64,000 nucleotides of DNA from Aedes albopictus (GCF_035046485.1 NC_085138.1:40769464-40833463), one strand, 5' to 3'; positions 49,301-63,791 are shown, counted from the first letter of the stretch. The notes: a model not told the origin generated them from the sequence alone. Numbers and translations are program-made.

Positions 49301-50322
49301 ATCAAAACGAGTGGGACGATTTTCACGAAGTCCGTTCAGTTGCTTGGTTTCCCTGATGATATTGACATTGAAGCTCGTAAGTTTGAGACGACGGCGGAAA
49401 CGTACACCTGACTAAATGATAAAGCTAGACAAATCGGGTTAGTCATCATTGTGTCGAAGCCAAGTACATGATGGCAAAGGGATCACCGCGTCCGCCAGCC
49501 CGAAATTATATCGACGGTGATGAAATCGAGGTGGTTGAAGAATTCGTGTACTTGGGCTCACTGGTGACCGTCGACAACGACATCAGCAGAGAGATTCAGA
49601 GACGCATTGTGGAAGAAAAAATGGTTCTCGAGAGCCATCCGACAGGTACAAGACGACGTGGAAGCGGACAAGGCAAAATTCAATAACTAATCAACTGGGA
49701 ATTTACCGTTTATGATTGCAAATGCGTAGATGACTCATCGATAACTTACCCAGTAAGGAATGTAGATCTTCCCTTCGTCCGCCACAAACTCCAGCACGCC
49801 GGCATGTGTGCTGCGGTTGATTTTGTTGTTGGTCAATTTGAACAGCATCGGGTACTCCACGTTCAGCCGGGTCAGCTGGTCTAAAGCCGAGGGTGGCATG
49901 ATGACTAAAAATAAAGTACAGCTATGTTTAAGATTTTGCAAAACTATTAGCAGTACCATCGATACTCACTTTTTCCTCCATTTTCCACATCCTGGCGCTC
50001 GTTACCGGGCAGCATCGAAACCGAATAGCACTTGTAGGTGGTGTTGAACGGACGGGAATGGTCCGGGAACATCATGTTGAAGCCATTGAACTGGAACTAG
50101 CCATAGTTAACAAAAAACAAAACGCAAGATGCATTACATTAGACGGGATGCCCCCTTAGCCATCAGAGAAAATTTTGCTGAACAACAATTAAAATAAATT
50201 CAAACAGACACGTAAAAGGTACCAAAACAGAGGAAATCACGTCGAAAGGACAAAGAGACGTATGGGGCAGGAAGCAGAACGACGACGTAGGACTTATTTT
50301 CTAAGCGAAGAAAACTTACCAT
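42740..50322 (-). CDS. UFD1: Ubiquitin recognition factor UFD1, four coding exons
   Basis: UFD1 pairs with NPL4 as the ubiquitin-binding adaptor of the p97/VCP ATPase, extracting polyubiquitinated proteins for proteasomal degradation (ERAD and related routes). Exons on the minus strand: 50322-50320 (ATG only), 50096-49970, 49904-49750 and 43366-42740, all joined by GT..AG introns with consistent phase, giving 303 residues against about 307 in human. The double-barrel N-terminal domain includes [44 protein letters not shown] and [20 protein letters not shown]. Two p97-binding SHP boxes are visible: [14 protein letters not shown] (about 222-235) and [13 protein letters not shown] (about 288-300, at the C-terminus). 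The third intron is 6.4 kb and packed with transposons. The start codon abuts the first donor site directly (ATG|GTAAGT). Confidence 0.95.
43531..43973 (+). mobile_element. RTE 5' leader fragment in UFD1 intron 3
   Basis: It matches the leader and first endonuclease codons of the 6442-9869 element, from GAGTCGACGAGGAGCG to CAGGATAATCTAC (equivalent to about 6450-6985), with scattered substitutions and a deletion near 43680. It is cut off sharply where the copia remnant begins. Confidence 0.85.
44846..45360. other. Unidentified insertion in the copia remnant
   Basis: About 515 bp of non-copia DNA separate the parts of the reverse transcriptase ending near NFERKT and resuming at [11 protein letters not shown]. 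No clear inverted ends were found; edges are approximate. Confidence 0.45.
45532..46447. mobile_element. Foldback element inserted in the copia remnant
   Basis: Inverted ends AGGGGCGAACACGATGAAAT and the complement reach inward more than 60 bp (also ATTGCGTTCG on both arms). TTA flanks both sides (45529-45531, 46448-46450). The copia frame continues in register on either side apart from one stop codon, so insertion was simple. 916 bp, non-coding. Confidence 0.8.
48446..49684 (+). pseudogene. RTE reverse transcriptase fragment in UFD1 intron 3
   Basis: It matches 8280-9705 of the intact RTE element: [17 protein letters not shown] (about 49055), the [11 protein letters not shown] region and HIDGDEIE-like codons. 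It has in-frame stops (near 49099 and 49220), a 165-bp foldback insertion, and a deletion of about 346 bp before 49621 relative to the intact copy. Together with 43531-43973 it probably represents one RTE copy split by the copia element, with 1.3 kb of RTE lost at the junction. Confidence 0.87.
48714..48878. mobile_element. 165-bp foldback insertion in the RTE fragment
   Basis: Two inverted arms of about 50 bp (TTTTCTTGCTCATTCTCATA and GAGAGTGAGCAAGAAAGAAG) close on a small AGGGCGAATAGCCCT stem. A TAC lies on both sides (48711-48713, 48879-48881), and the uninterrupted sequence is seen in the intact RTE at about 8572-8590. Confidence 0.75.
49750..49904 (-). CDS. UFD1: UFD1 exon 3
   Basis: 155 bp, acceptor TTTTTAG and donor TGG|GTAAGT. 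It completes the split isoleucine codon and encodes residues 44-95, including [14 protein letters not shown] and [17 protein letters not shown]. Confidence 0.95.
49970..50096 (-). CDS. UFD1: UFD1 exon 2
   Basis: 127 bp, acceptor ATGGCTAG and donor AAAA|GTGAGT. It encodes [16 protein letters not shown] to GGK plus one base. It has no ATG at its beginning, which places the start codon in the exon upstream. Confidence 0.95.
50320..50322 (-). CDS. UFD1: UFD1 exon 1 start codon at the exon edge
   Basis: CACAAAATG|GTAAGT on the minus strand: the ATG ends the exon and the donor follows at once. Joined to exon 2 it gives [11 protein letters not shown], which fits the family N-terminus. The 5'UTR extends to the right; its start is not defined. 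Confidence 0.8.
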
Positions 50323-50668
50323 TTTGTGATCGCTGGTTTCTCCCTGAGAAAATGGAGCAGTGGTTTGGAATGTACCACGGAACAGTCACCCACTTTAATA
50401 TCCAACGATCTGCACGACCCCTACGGTTTAAAAATAACTGATTGAATACGAAATTATATTTCCGTATCGTTGACGTCCTGCTCTGCACTTTTAGTGGAAA
50501 TTTTTCGCTGATTCTTTGCGAATGACGAGGTAAATAAAACATAGGTGCGATTTTGACAGTTCCGTTTCTCATGGTGTTCCTTCTTTGTCAGCTGGTCGCT
50601 CATTGGCCCTTCAGAAACAGCGGAGAAACGTTAGACGCAGCCATTACAACAGCCATGATGCAAACCTA
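50323..50668 (-). promoter_or_regulatory. UFD1 5'UTR and promoter region
   Basis: Unique-looking DNA upstream of the UFD1 start, without TE similarity. A 92-codon minus frame (50294-50572) crosses the donor site in the wrong frame and is not considered coding. No firm TATA or initiator could be assigned. Confidence 0.45.
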
Positions 50669-51400
50669 CACACTTAATTTGGAATACTGTGTTCGGTAAT
50701 TTTTTGACGAAAATATTGCGCTTAGCAAGAAAAATTTTAGTTTCACACTTTTACCGATCTGTCAGTCAGTTGTGCGCAAGGGTGAATCTCTTATCATGGA
50801 CAGTATCCATATTTGTATTACTTAAAACATACCCAACCGGTATCAACCGCGTTCGATCAGTACAAGACTTAATGCAACAAATAATGGCACAACCAATCGA
50901 ATCAGTAACAATTCCAGAAAATATTGTTTTATTTCATTAAAACAATCTCGAAAGGGATCATAATGAGTTAACTTACCTTTCCACGCAAGTTATCAACAAC
51001 AACAATCAGCCGGTGGGCGAGCGTCGATGTTTGTTTTGGTCGCAGACAATAGAAACGTGCTGCGAGTAGCTTTGGCGCGCAACGACGTCGTCTGCTTCCT
51101 TGCTCCTGATTGGCTGCGCGCAACTGGAGTGGAGCTGCGCGTAACTGACCGGCGCGCAAATTGCGCAACGAAAGAAAAACTATACAAAATATTCGCAATA
51201 ACTTGACCGGCAAATCATGTTCGGTTGTTTTTGTTGCTTTGGATGCTAGTCCTAGTCCTCCTTCACCGAAACACACCAAGAGATCATCAGAATATTGGTC
51301 GTATTTCCCGGGAGAATCCGAAGAGAAAATCGATTAAGAGAAATCGATCATTGTAGATACGCCTGTAAGTACTAAACGCGAGAGATGAATTACAGCTATA

Positions 51401-52155
51401 GAGATAAGTGACATTTCAACACACGAACACTAGCGCGATTTTTTCCTCACACAAAAGTGCACGCCGATTCAAAGGCTATTCAGATTGCATATGCAAATCT
51501 AGATTGAGTTTGAATAAGGGCGAAAGTAACATGAGAGAGTTCTCTTCATCGACTCTCTCTTCTGCAAATTAAAGTGACAAGATGCAAATTCAATCAAACT
51601 TTTTTACACTTAGACGCTAGATTGCATCGCAACCTAGCGATTTACAGTAGACGTTCGGTCGGTGCAAACGGCTTAACTGCAATGCTTTTTAACTGCAAGT
51701 CCGGTAAGTGCAACAAATTTGCAGTTATCGCACCGGCAAACGTCAAAATGGTGCGCCAGGTTAGCCCAAACGAACAGTCGGATCACGTTCACGGTTATTT
51801 ATTGGCGTTTGACAACCTGTTGACATCTGTCAGTCGTTGCAGTTATCGAATTTCGTTCGCTAAGTGAAACGTAAACATGTTGCAGTTATCGAACGTATAC
51901 TGTATGACCAAAAAGTGCAACCTTACTTGCATCTTGTCACCTTAATTTGAAGAAGAGAGAGTCGATGAAGAGAACTCTCTCAAGTTACTTTCGCCCTTAT
52001 TTAAACTCAACCTAGAAATATTACTCAATCGAATTGGGTAAAACGGGTAAATAATGATAAAAATAACGTCCGGGGAAAGAGTGCAAATATTTTCCTCGCA
52101 GTTTCACAACTACATCTACAAAAAAGGCACGCATACATTTCAACGTGATTACCTC
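51401..52155 (+). mobile_element. GAGATAAG MITE, copy 3
   Basis: GAGATAAGTGACATTTCAAC start and ATTACCTC end flanked by TA (51399-51400, 52156-52157). It is interrupted by 51499-52015. It keeps the uninterrupted GGGTAAATAATG site where the 3-kb hAT-like element sits in the 37-40 kb copy. Confidence 0.85.
51499..52015. mobile_element. 517-bp foldback nested in the GAGATAAG MITE
   Basis: Ends CTAGATTGAGTTTGAATAAG and CTTATTTAAACTCAACCTAG, arms of about 95 bp (including GAGAGAGTTCTCTTCATCGA), flanked by AAAT on both sides. The empty site is present in the 37.5-kb copy (GCAAATATTACCC). The centre repeats GCAGTTATCG words. Confidence 0.85.
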
Positions 52156-52286
52156 TATTCTGCATTGTTTACCTTTTGCACCCGGTTTTGACAGTTGGTG
52201 TACTGAACCTCAGAAAAATCGATTGCCGAAGTACCGAAATAGTTCTGCTGTTCTATTTTCGTCAAAAAAGTGCTGAACAGGCAATA

Positions 52287-52488
52287 AGGCAATCCACGAG
52301 ACAGATGCGATCAGCTGATTTTTTTGTTTACCATGTATTTTTGACAATCGATGATCGGGGTGACAGTTGAACACAAAGAAATTTGTTAGGCACCAACGAC
52401 ACTTGACGAAATTTTGTTAAGTTGTACTCACACTGTGTTTACAGTTTTGGCTGTCATCCCCATCGCGAAAAGTCGTCATGGATTGCCT
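52287..52488. mobile_element. AGGCAATCC MITE family, copy 3
   Basis: 202 bp, ends AGGCAATCCACGAG and CATGGATTGCCT, TA at 52285-52286 and 52489-52490. It is inserted in the right arm of the CACACTTAA shell. Confidence 0.88.
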
Positions 52489-52560
52489 TATTCAGGATTG
52501 AGTGTGTACATACTTGTAGGCGCGTTGATGACATACCTACACGGAACTTCAAAACAACCC

Positions 52561-57030
<4,470 letters not shown>

Positions 57031-58440
57031 GATAGTGAGAGTGCGAAAGCACATTCCCGAGCCCCTTCTCTACGAAGTAATCCCTTACGGGCGTGCCGCG
57101 GAGCAAGGTCAGGTAGTGCAGAATGAGGTTTTTCTGCGGTGTTGCTAACCAACAGATTTCCTCATTCTATAAAAAAAAGCTTCTGGCTAGGAACGCTACG
57201 TTCATACTGAGGTATGGCGGCCCGGCGTGGGACACTGTGCTAAGTATCGAAAGCTACCGTGGTAAGCTGGAAAGTACTTACAGGCTGATGTGTCAGAGGT
57301 TTGCGAGCGCGTACCGTACCGTGTCATACGAAGTGCTCTGCGTCATCACTGGTATGGTGCCTATCGGCATCATTATCGGGGAGGACATGGAGTGCATCGA
57401 AATGCGCGACACAAGAGGCATACAAGGTTGATACCGAGGGTAGATAATAGGCCACCATGTGGAAGTAACATTCCACCTGACACAGGTCCTTTCAGGCCAT
57501 GGTTACTTCCGGCAGTATCTACATCGTTTCAGGCATGCGAGTTCACCCGAATGTCCAGTTTGTGTTGGTTTAGAGGAAACGACTGAACACGTTTTGTTCG
57601 TGTGCTCGCGTTTTCGCACAATGCTTGTCGGCATGCTTGCCACATGCGAGGAGGACACAAATCCGGCCCATCTTGTCCAGAAGATGTGTAGGGATGAGTT
57701 TGACAATCAACGGCAATCATCCACATCGCTCTCGGAGGATGGCTTGCCAGTCTTGACAAAAGGCAAGCCATCCTCCGAGAGTAAAAATTCGAGAGTCGAA
57801 AATAGTCATCATCCACATCGTCTTGGAGCTACAGAGGAGGTGCCGCGTGGACTCAGAGAATGGCCAGTTCAAATGCGGTACAAGAAGTGGTCCAGGGCTT
57901 CGTAGATCTTACCGGTGCCCTGCGGCCGAAATCCACCCTTACAGCGATTAAGTGGTCGGGGGGAGGAAGTCCTGGAAGCGTTGCTGTTGTGGCGTCGGTC
58001 TATTGCGTAAGATCCGAGCCCGCGGTTGGAAAGGGGCTCCCGGTAAGGGCCGGGGCAGGTGGAGACCCTACTGCCAGCTGATAGGGCCTGAAGGGTAGTG
58101 ATACTCTTGCTTTCAGCTGGCGCGGGCGTGGGGTTGACCCTACCCGCTTTCCGAGGACAAAGGGAGTGTGGAGTACCACTCGGGAAACTGGCTAAGCGCC
58201 AGCATGCTACCGTGGTGGACTCTCGAAAGCGAGTCATCGATGTTCGTTGCTGCAGGCTACGCAGCTAACCTTGAGGGTGCGATGTGCTCTAGCCCATCTC
58301 TGAAGCAATGCCTTCTTGGTAGTTCCGGAGAGACGAAGGGTTTAGTGACCATAGGAATGTTGTTTAGTGGGTCGAGGAGAGGGTAGTCCTGGCTTTGACT
58401 TACTTTTGTTGTAGAAGACGACCTCAACCCCACACTACCC
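57031..58440 (+). pseudogene. R1-clade non-LTR retrotransposon, 3' remnant
   Basis: Translated pieces match the region after the reverse transcriptase in R1-clade elements: ILRYGGPAW, STYRLMCQRFASAYRTVS and ITGMVPI (57205-57370), then GHGYFRQYLHRF and the zinc finger CPVCVGLEETTEHVLFVC (C-x2-C-x8-H-x4-C, 57555-57610). The frame shifts near 57425 and stops follow. DNA after about 57960 is probably 3'UTR. The reverse transcriptase core and all upstream parts are missing; the remnant starts within about 100 bp of the microsatellite. The right edge is approximate. Confidence 0.8.
57729..57808. mobile_element. Small hairpin insertion with 12-bp flanking repeat
   Basis: CTCTCGGAGGATGGCTTGCC (57729-57748) and its exact complement (57762-57781) form a 20-bp stem with a 13-base loop. 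The 12-bp word TCATCCACATCG is present at 57717-57728 and again at 57809-57820, as a target duplication would be. It interrupts the R1 remnant. Confidence 0.65.
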
Positions 58441-58570
58441 GGACCTTCCTGTTCGGGTGTCTGTTGAGCAGATTTTCCTCCTCTATGGTTTAGAAGGAAA
58501 AATAGGAAGTTAAAACACGTGGTTATCACAGAGCTACATAAACGTTTTATGATGCATAACCAATCAACGT

Positions 58571-60274
58571 CGGAGGCCTCTTGACGGACGGACGTGAGGT
58601 GATCGAAAGGTGGAAGCAGCACTTCGATCAGCATCTGAACGGCGTGGAGAACGTAGGCACGGGAGCCCACGGCAACGGAAGGAACGACGACGCCAGTGCA
58701 GCGGAGGACGGAAATGAACCAACTCCCACGATGAGGGAAGTTAAGGATGCCATTCACCAGCTCAAAACCAACAAAGCAGCTGGTAAGGATGGTATCGCAG
58801 CTGAACTCATCAAGATGGGCCCAGAAAAGTTGGCCACCTGTCTGCATCGGCTGATAGTCAGGATCTGGGAAACCGAACAGCTACCGGAGGAGTGGAAGGA
58901 AGGGGTAATCTGCCCCATTCACAAGAAAGGCGACCATTTGGAATGTGAGAACTTCAGGGCGATCACTATTTTGAATGTTGTCTACAAAGTGCTATCCCAG
59001 ATCATCTTCCGTCGTCTGTCACCTAAAACAAATGAGTTCGTGGGAAGTTATCAAGCCGGCTTCATCGACGGCCGGTCGACAACGGACCAGATCTTTACCG
59101 TACGGCAAATCCTCCAGAAATGCCGTGAATACCAGGTCCCAACGCACCACCTGTTCATCGACTTCAAAGCGGCATACGATAGTATCGACCGCGCAGAGCT
59201 ATGGAGAATCATGGACGAAAACGGCTTTCCTGGGAAGCTGACTAGACTGATTAAAGCAACGATGGACGGTGTGCAAAACTGCGTAAGGTTTCGGGTGAAC
59301 TATCCAGTTCATTCGTATCTCGCCGGGGACTGCGACAAGGGGACGGACTCTCATGTCCACTCTTCAACATCGCGCTGGAAGGTGTGATGCGACGAGCCGG
59401 GCTCAACAGCCGGGGAACGATTTTCACAAAATCCGGTCAATTTGTGTGCTTTGCGGACGACATGGACATTATCGCTAGAACATTTGGAACGGTGGCAGAA
59501 CTGTACACCCGCCTGAAACGCGAAGCAGCAAAGGCCGGACTGGTGGTGAGTGCCTCAAAAACAAAGTACATGCTGGTAGGCGGAACCGAACACGACCGGA
59601 TCCGTCTGGGTAGTAATGTTACGATAGACGGGGATACTTTCGAGGTGGTGGAGGAATTCGTCTACCTCGGATCCTTACTGACGGCTGACAACAACGTGAG
59701 CCGTGAAATTCGGAGGCGCATCATCAGCGGAAGTCGGGCCTACTACGGGCTCCAGAAGAAACTGCGGTCGAAAAAGATTCACCCACGCACCAAATGCACC
59801 ATGTACAAAACGTTAATAAGACCGGTAATCCTCTACGGGCACGAGACATGGACCATGCTCGAGGAGGACCTACAAGCACTCGGAGTTTTCGAGCGACGCG
59901 TGCTAAGAACGATCTTCGGCGGTGTGCAGGAGAACGGTGTGTGGCGGAGAAGGATGAACCACGAGCTCGCTGCACTTTACGGCGAACCCAGCATCCAGAA
60001 GGTGGCCAAAGCCGGAAGGATACGGTGGGCAGGGCATGTTGCAAGAATGCCGGACAACAACCCTGCAAAGCTGGTGTTTGCAACGGATCCGGTTGGCACA
60101 AGAAGGCGTGGAGCGCAGAGAGCACGATGGGCGGACCACGTGGAGCGTGACTTGGCGAGCATTGGGTGCGACCGAGGATGGAGAGCGGCAGCCACGAACC
60201 GAGTATTGTGGCGTACTATTGTTGATTATGTCTTGTCTTAATGATGTGGAACAAATAAATGTATGTATGTATGT
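58571..60274 (+). mobile_element. 5'-truncated RTE retrotransposon, second family
   Basis: A 15-bp target-site duplication, ATAACCAATCAACGT, lies at 58556-58570 and 60275-60289. The 3' end is a short (ATGT)n tail after AATAAATGTATG. The 5' end starts within the linker before the reverse transcriptase, as usual for incomplete reverse transcription. It was inserted to the right of the R1 remnant. Confidence 0.93.
58581..60241 (+). pseudogene. RTE reverse transcriptase, one frameshift
   Basis: The sequence runs from the linker (NKAAGKDGIAAELIK) through FIDFKAAYDSIDR (motif A), [11 protein letters not shown] (motif B), FADDMDIIAR (motif C) to the RTE C-terminus RIRWAGHVARM and RRRGAQRARW, ending with TAA at 60239-60241. 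A single base missing in the G-run near 59287 moves the frame between 58581-59290 and the remainder. The endonuclease is absent. Apart from this, the frame is open, so the insertion is recent. Protein identity to the 7-9.8 kb element is moderate: it is a separate subfamily. Confidence 0.92.
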
Positions 60275-60289
60275 ATAACCAATCAACGT

Positions 60290-61500
60290 TTTACGTAAGC
60301 CAAGCGCTACTAAACAATCTTCACACTCCACCACTTCATGGGATTGGTACCACTATTGTTTACAAACAACGCAAACAACCCAACATCATCCAATTAAATA
60401 TCGGTGACCGCGAATGATCATCACTAGATTAATTAGCATAGCAAGCCACGATGCCACCACCAGTGCAGCGTCGTTCACATGGTTACACTTGGGAGATTGT
60501 TCCGCTGACCCAGTTTGTTTTATCTCCAATATGCACCACAAAGTAGGTATGCATTCCGCGAACGAAGGGCGGCAGGTCCACACCAAGAAGCGGAAAGGCA
60601 AAATCAGTGAACCACAACAAAACATTCCAACGGGCGTGAACCTCCGTATCCGGGCGAAATTCATCCGATTCGGGCTTCCGTCGGGCGCGCATGGCATTTC
60701 CGACGACGGATCCGAATGGTTCCGAACCGCGCACAACCGGTGCCGACGGACAGTGTTTGACAGTTGATACCGAGAGCCGACCGAACGGTCCGCTTGCTTC
60801 TAGACTTCGACAGACTGCTGGACGCCAGGGCGATTCCCGCTCCGGTGCTGCGTTCGTATCAGTTTCCCAGCATCCTTCAACCGTATCGAACGCAGCGGCG
60901 GCGAGTTAGGAAACAGCGGTTCGTTTCGGTGGCTGACTTGGATGGACACAGACACAGCATCACAGCAGGCCAAGGGGCGTTTTCTGCGCGGGTGTTTGTG
61001 GAACGGGTCCCGATTGCTGCTCTTATGTCAGTAGGCCTTGTGGCGTGGTCCACGTGAACTTTGACCGTTTCGCGCGCGTGGTTGTTTCGGTCGGTAGGAT
61101 TCGTAGAAAGCGTGGCACACTACGACCGTTGGATTACTCCGCGTGGTTGCTCAGTGACAAAAAAGCGAGCGCGGCTTGCTATGTGAACGGGAACACTGAT
61201 GGTTGGTTGGTTGGATGGTTAGCTAGCTGCTCATAAGTTCGATGATGATGATGATGGTGATGAATAAAGAAGAAATGAAGCATAAAACGATAGCATAAAA
61301 AGTGGTTCGGCGTTGGAGTGTTGTCTGGAGCAAGCGAGTGCCGCGAATGCCGGTTGTCCAGGGCCTGTGAAGCGCTACGGCAGCTGACGATGGATCTGAC
61401 GTTAATCACCGTTCGGTTGAGAGTTTACGATATTTTTTCCGTGCACGTGTCAGTGGTGGTCAAATAAGGCGCGCGTGAAAGGTAGGGTGTCCTAAAATTG
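60290..61500. other. CpG-rich unique-looking DNA, no gene assigned
   Basis: GC and CpG content rise sharply at about 60570-61150 compared with the rest of the window. Several overlapping frames of 60-118 codons are open on both strands, as expected of GC-rich DNA, and none has a domain I recognise. CGTATCAGTTTCC near 60855 contains an initiator-like TCAGT. It may be regulatory or untranslated DNA of a host gene. A short GAT run is at about 61240-61256. Confidence 0.5.
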
Positions 61501-62590
61501 AGAAAGTGTCAAATAGTTAACTTGCTCACCACTAGAATGGTAGATTGAGTTCCATAGTTGAGAATTTGCACATGCAAAATGGTCACTGGCAAAGGAAGTT
61601 CTCAGTTATTAACTGAAGTACTCATAGAATACTAATCTGAGAAATGATGGCACAAATGTTCCAAATGGAGGATAACGTACCTCTAGAGCCGGCCTTCTGA
61701 AGCTGAGAAGTAGGCTTTCTTCCAGTGAGGACGTAACGCCAAAAAGAGGAGAGGAACGGTTCTCAAATGTATATATCGTTACTAGAAGTTAAATTTAGAA
61801 ATGAACCACGCTGGTTTGCATTGGATATTGTTCAAATTACCGAGGGCACACGGTATAGGGCATAGACAAAATTTCAGCTTTCAAAACCTGTTCAATTTGT
61901 TGTAACATTTTTTTCAGTGCACTGAAAATTATTCAATTTTAACTGTTACATTGTTCAGCTAGGTGTATTTTAGAAATGGTTCAAATTTCCACACGACTGG
62001 GTTATTCTGAGGTTTGAGCGCAAGTTAACTTTCCGGCACATTCACTATTCTACACCCTAATGAAAAGCTTTCGATTTTTTATCCAGTTGATTTTTGCGTA
62101 CGCCGGGGTTCATATGGCAGCAGCAGTATGGATGATAGTTGTGGCGGGACTTGACTGAAATATGTTCGCACATTGTGGTGATGTGGTCGAGGGCCGCCAA
62201 TAGCGCCCATTAGGAAGCCCGAGGAATGGAATTCAAAGTTTGAAATTGAACGGAAACCGGACGCCCGGGATACAGAAAAAAACCCATCGCAGCCCCAAAA
62301 GCACCATGCATCATTGGTCTCCGTATTGGATTTAGCGGCGTGGTGGTTGCCAATCGAAAAAAAAAGGGATGAACGTTGGTGAAATGACGACGCCGACTAC
62401 GATGGCCACGTGGCAGCATGCTCACTGACCATGGATCACCGCATCGGACCCTGTATCGCAGTGTGTCGGGCCACGAATTACAAAGTGAGTTCTTTTGTGT
62501 GGAATAATCCGGAAAATCCGGGGGTGAAATAATCGGAATTGCAACGGGTGTGCCTCACTGCCCTCGCGTCGCGTCGTCGGTTGTTTTACA
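61500..62590. other. No gene recognised
   Basis: Mixed composition, no repeat family found. A possible donor site AAAGTGAGTTC is at about 62482. Confidence 0.4.
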
Positions 62591-62595
62591 CAGTG

Positions 62596-62826
62596 TATAA
62601 ATGAACAGCCCCAGCCCTGAGCCTAGGAGTCTCTCTCTGATGGATGGAATAGTATAGTGTTGAATCAGCTTGAATCAGCTCGATTCGGCTGCTTGCAGTT
62701 TGATACCGGGCGCAAAAGAAGAGTGTGAGGGAAACATTTTTAATTAAAAATTTGAAGGACGCTCGCGCGCGTGGGATGCCTTTCGAGTCGGAATTCACAG
62801 CTACGGAATTGGAATAGTGAAGTCCG
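62596..62826 (+). promoter_or_regulatory. Possible TATA promoter and 5'UTR exon
   Basis: TATAAA at 62596-62601 is followed about 200 bp later by a strong donor, AAGTCCG|GTGAGTATT (donor 62827-62828). A transcript starting about 30 bp after the TATA box would have a non-coding first exon of roughly 200 bp with its coding exons beyond the window. This is inference from two signals only. Confidence 0.35.
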
Positions 62827-62828
62827 GT

Positions 62829-63307
62829 GAGTATTATTATATTTTTGCTTTTCTCGTACAACAAAGTTGTAAAGAAAGGCTATCATTTCACTCTTAAAAT
62901 ATGATATTTTAATCAATCTTAAAGATATTTTCAAAAAGTTGACATGAATTAGCTTTATAAGCATTGAGCAAGCCATACTAATATATATCAACTTATCCTC
63001 TCGATCAGCTTAGATAGCAGTGTAGTATCGGTAGCGGTAGTCTCAATTGGCTAAAAATAACACTATGAATCGCTTGTTTTTGAGGCTAAATAAGGGCGGG
63101 ATTATGAAGATGTTGTTAATTAGTTTAAATTTTCACCTATATGGTTTCGCATTATGCGATTTACACAGTGTATTCTGTGTATCCTCGCCTTTGGCGTTTT
63201 CCAATCGATACCGATCTGGTTTTATTGCTGCTGTTCTTTGTTGTGCTGTTGTTGCGAATAGTTTAATCTTACCTAGTTTGGGTAGAGGCTACGGTTATTA
63301 TAGCTCA
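62829..63307. other. No gene recognised
   Basis: AT-rich DNA. The 92-codon frame at 63047-63325 contains a hydrophobic stretch but no known domain and overlaps the start of the following retrotransposon fragment. Confidence 0.4.
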
Positions 63308-63790
63308 GATCAATCTTCAGCATAAAAGAACAGCAACGATTAATCTTTGCAGACCTATGCAAAATGGTACAGCCCAAGTGGCCTTGGTCCAAGAATCTTA
63401 CTTCCGTAAGGGGAATTCCTATCTAGGAAACCTTGTGAACCCGGTGTTTGCTATTTTCAGTAAACATGAAATGGCAAACTCGCGTGTCATGCCTCGAGCC
63501 TGCAACGCAACGCAATAGTTGCTACACTCATCTCTGAACTAACCACCAGAGATGTGTGTGCTATCACAATTGATGTATCTGTTGGAAACCTCAACAGGAA
63601 ATACGTCTGTCTATTGTTCGGTTTATTTACCGCATGATGAACCATCCCCAACGGATGCTTTCAAACAAGTCATCACATACTGTACTTCAAAAGGCCTTCC
63701 GCTAATTGTTGGCAGTGATGCAAATGCTCACCATATCATCTGGGACAGCTCAGACATCAACTTGAGAGGCTCCATTTTGATGGTTAAGTA
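63308..63790 (+). pseudogene. Non-LTR retrotransposon endonuclease fragment
   Basis: Frames read INLCRPMQNGTAQVALVQES (endonuclease motif with catalytic E), then VYLPHDEPSPTDAFKQVITY and LIVGSDANAHHIIWDSSD (the D-N motif). They are broken by a stop near 63520 and a frameshift near 63560, and end at a stop at 63789-63791. The style is that of LOA/I/R1-group ORF2 proteins; the clade could not be fixed. Confidence 0.75.
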
Positions 63791-63791
63791 G

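Larger units (their letters stand above)
50669..52506. mobile_element. CACACTTAA MITE, outer shell of a nest
   Basis: Left end CACACTTAATTTGG after TA (50667-50668); right end GGATTGAGTGTG before TA (52507-52508). Subterminal TGTTCGGTAATTTTTTGAC and the inverted CGTCAAAAAAGTGCTGAAC match the 25077 copy. The shell contains three younger elements; its own interior (50720-51400) includes unassigned DNA with a 90-codon random-looking frame. Confidence 0.7.

Noticed and set aside
50294..50572. N-terminal extension of UFD1
   Set aside because: The frame does not join exon 2 in phase; the ATG at 50322 with its donor does.
57031..57120. Site-specific insertion of the R1-type element into the ATC microsatellite
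   Set aside because: Some insect non-LTR elements do target microsatellites, but here the remnant is 5'-truncated, about 100 unassigned bases lie between it and the repeat, and the other border is missing, so targeting cannot be argued.
60564..61236. Several overlapping frames in the CpG-rich block
   Set aside because: GC-rich DNA gives long random frames; no domain or consistent splice sites were seen.
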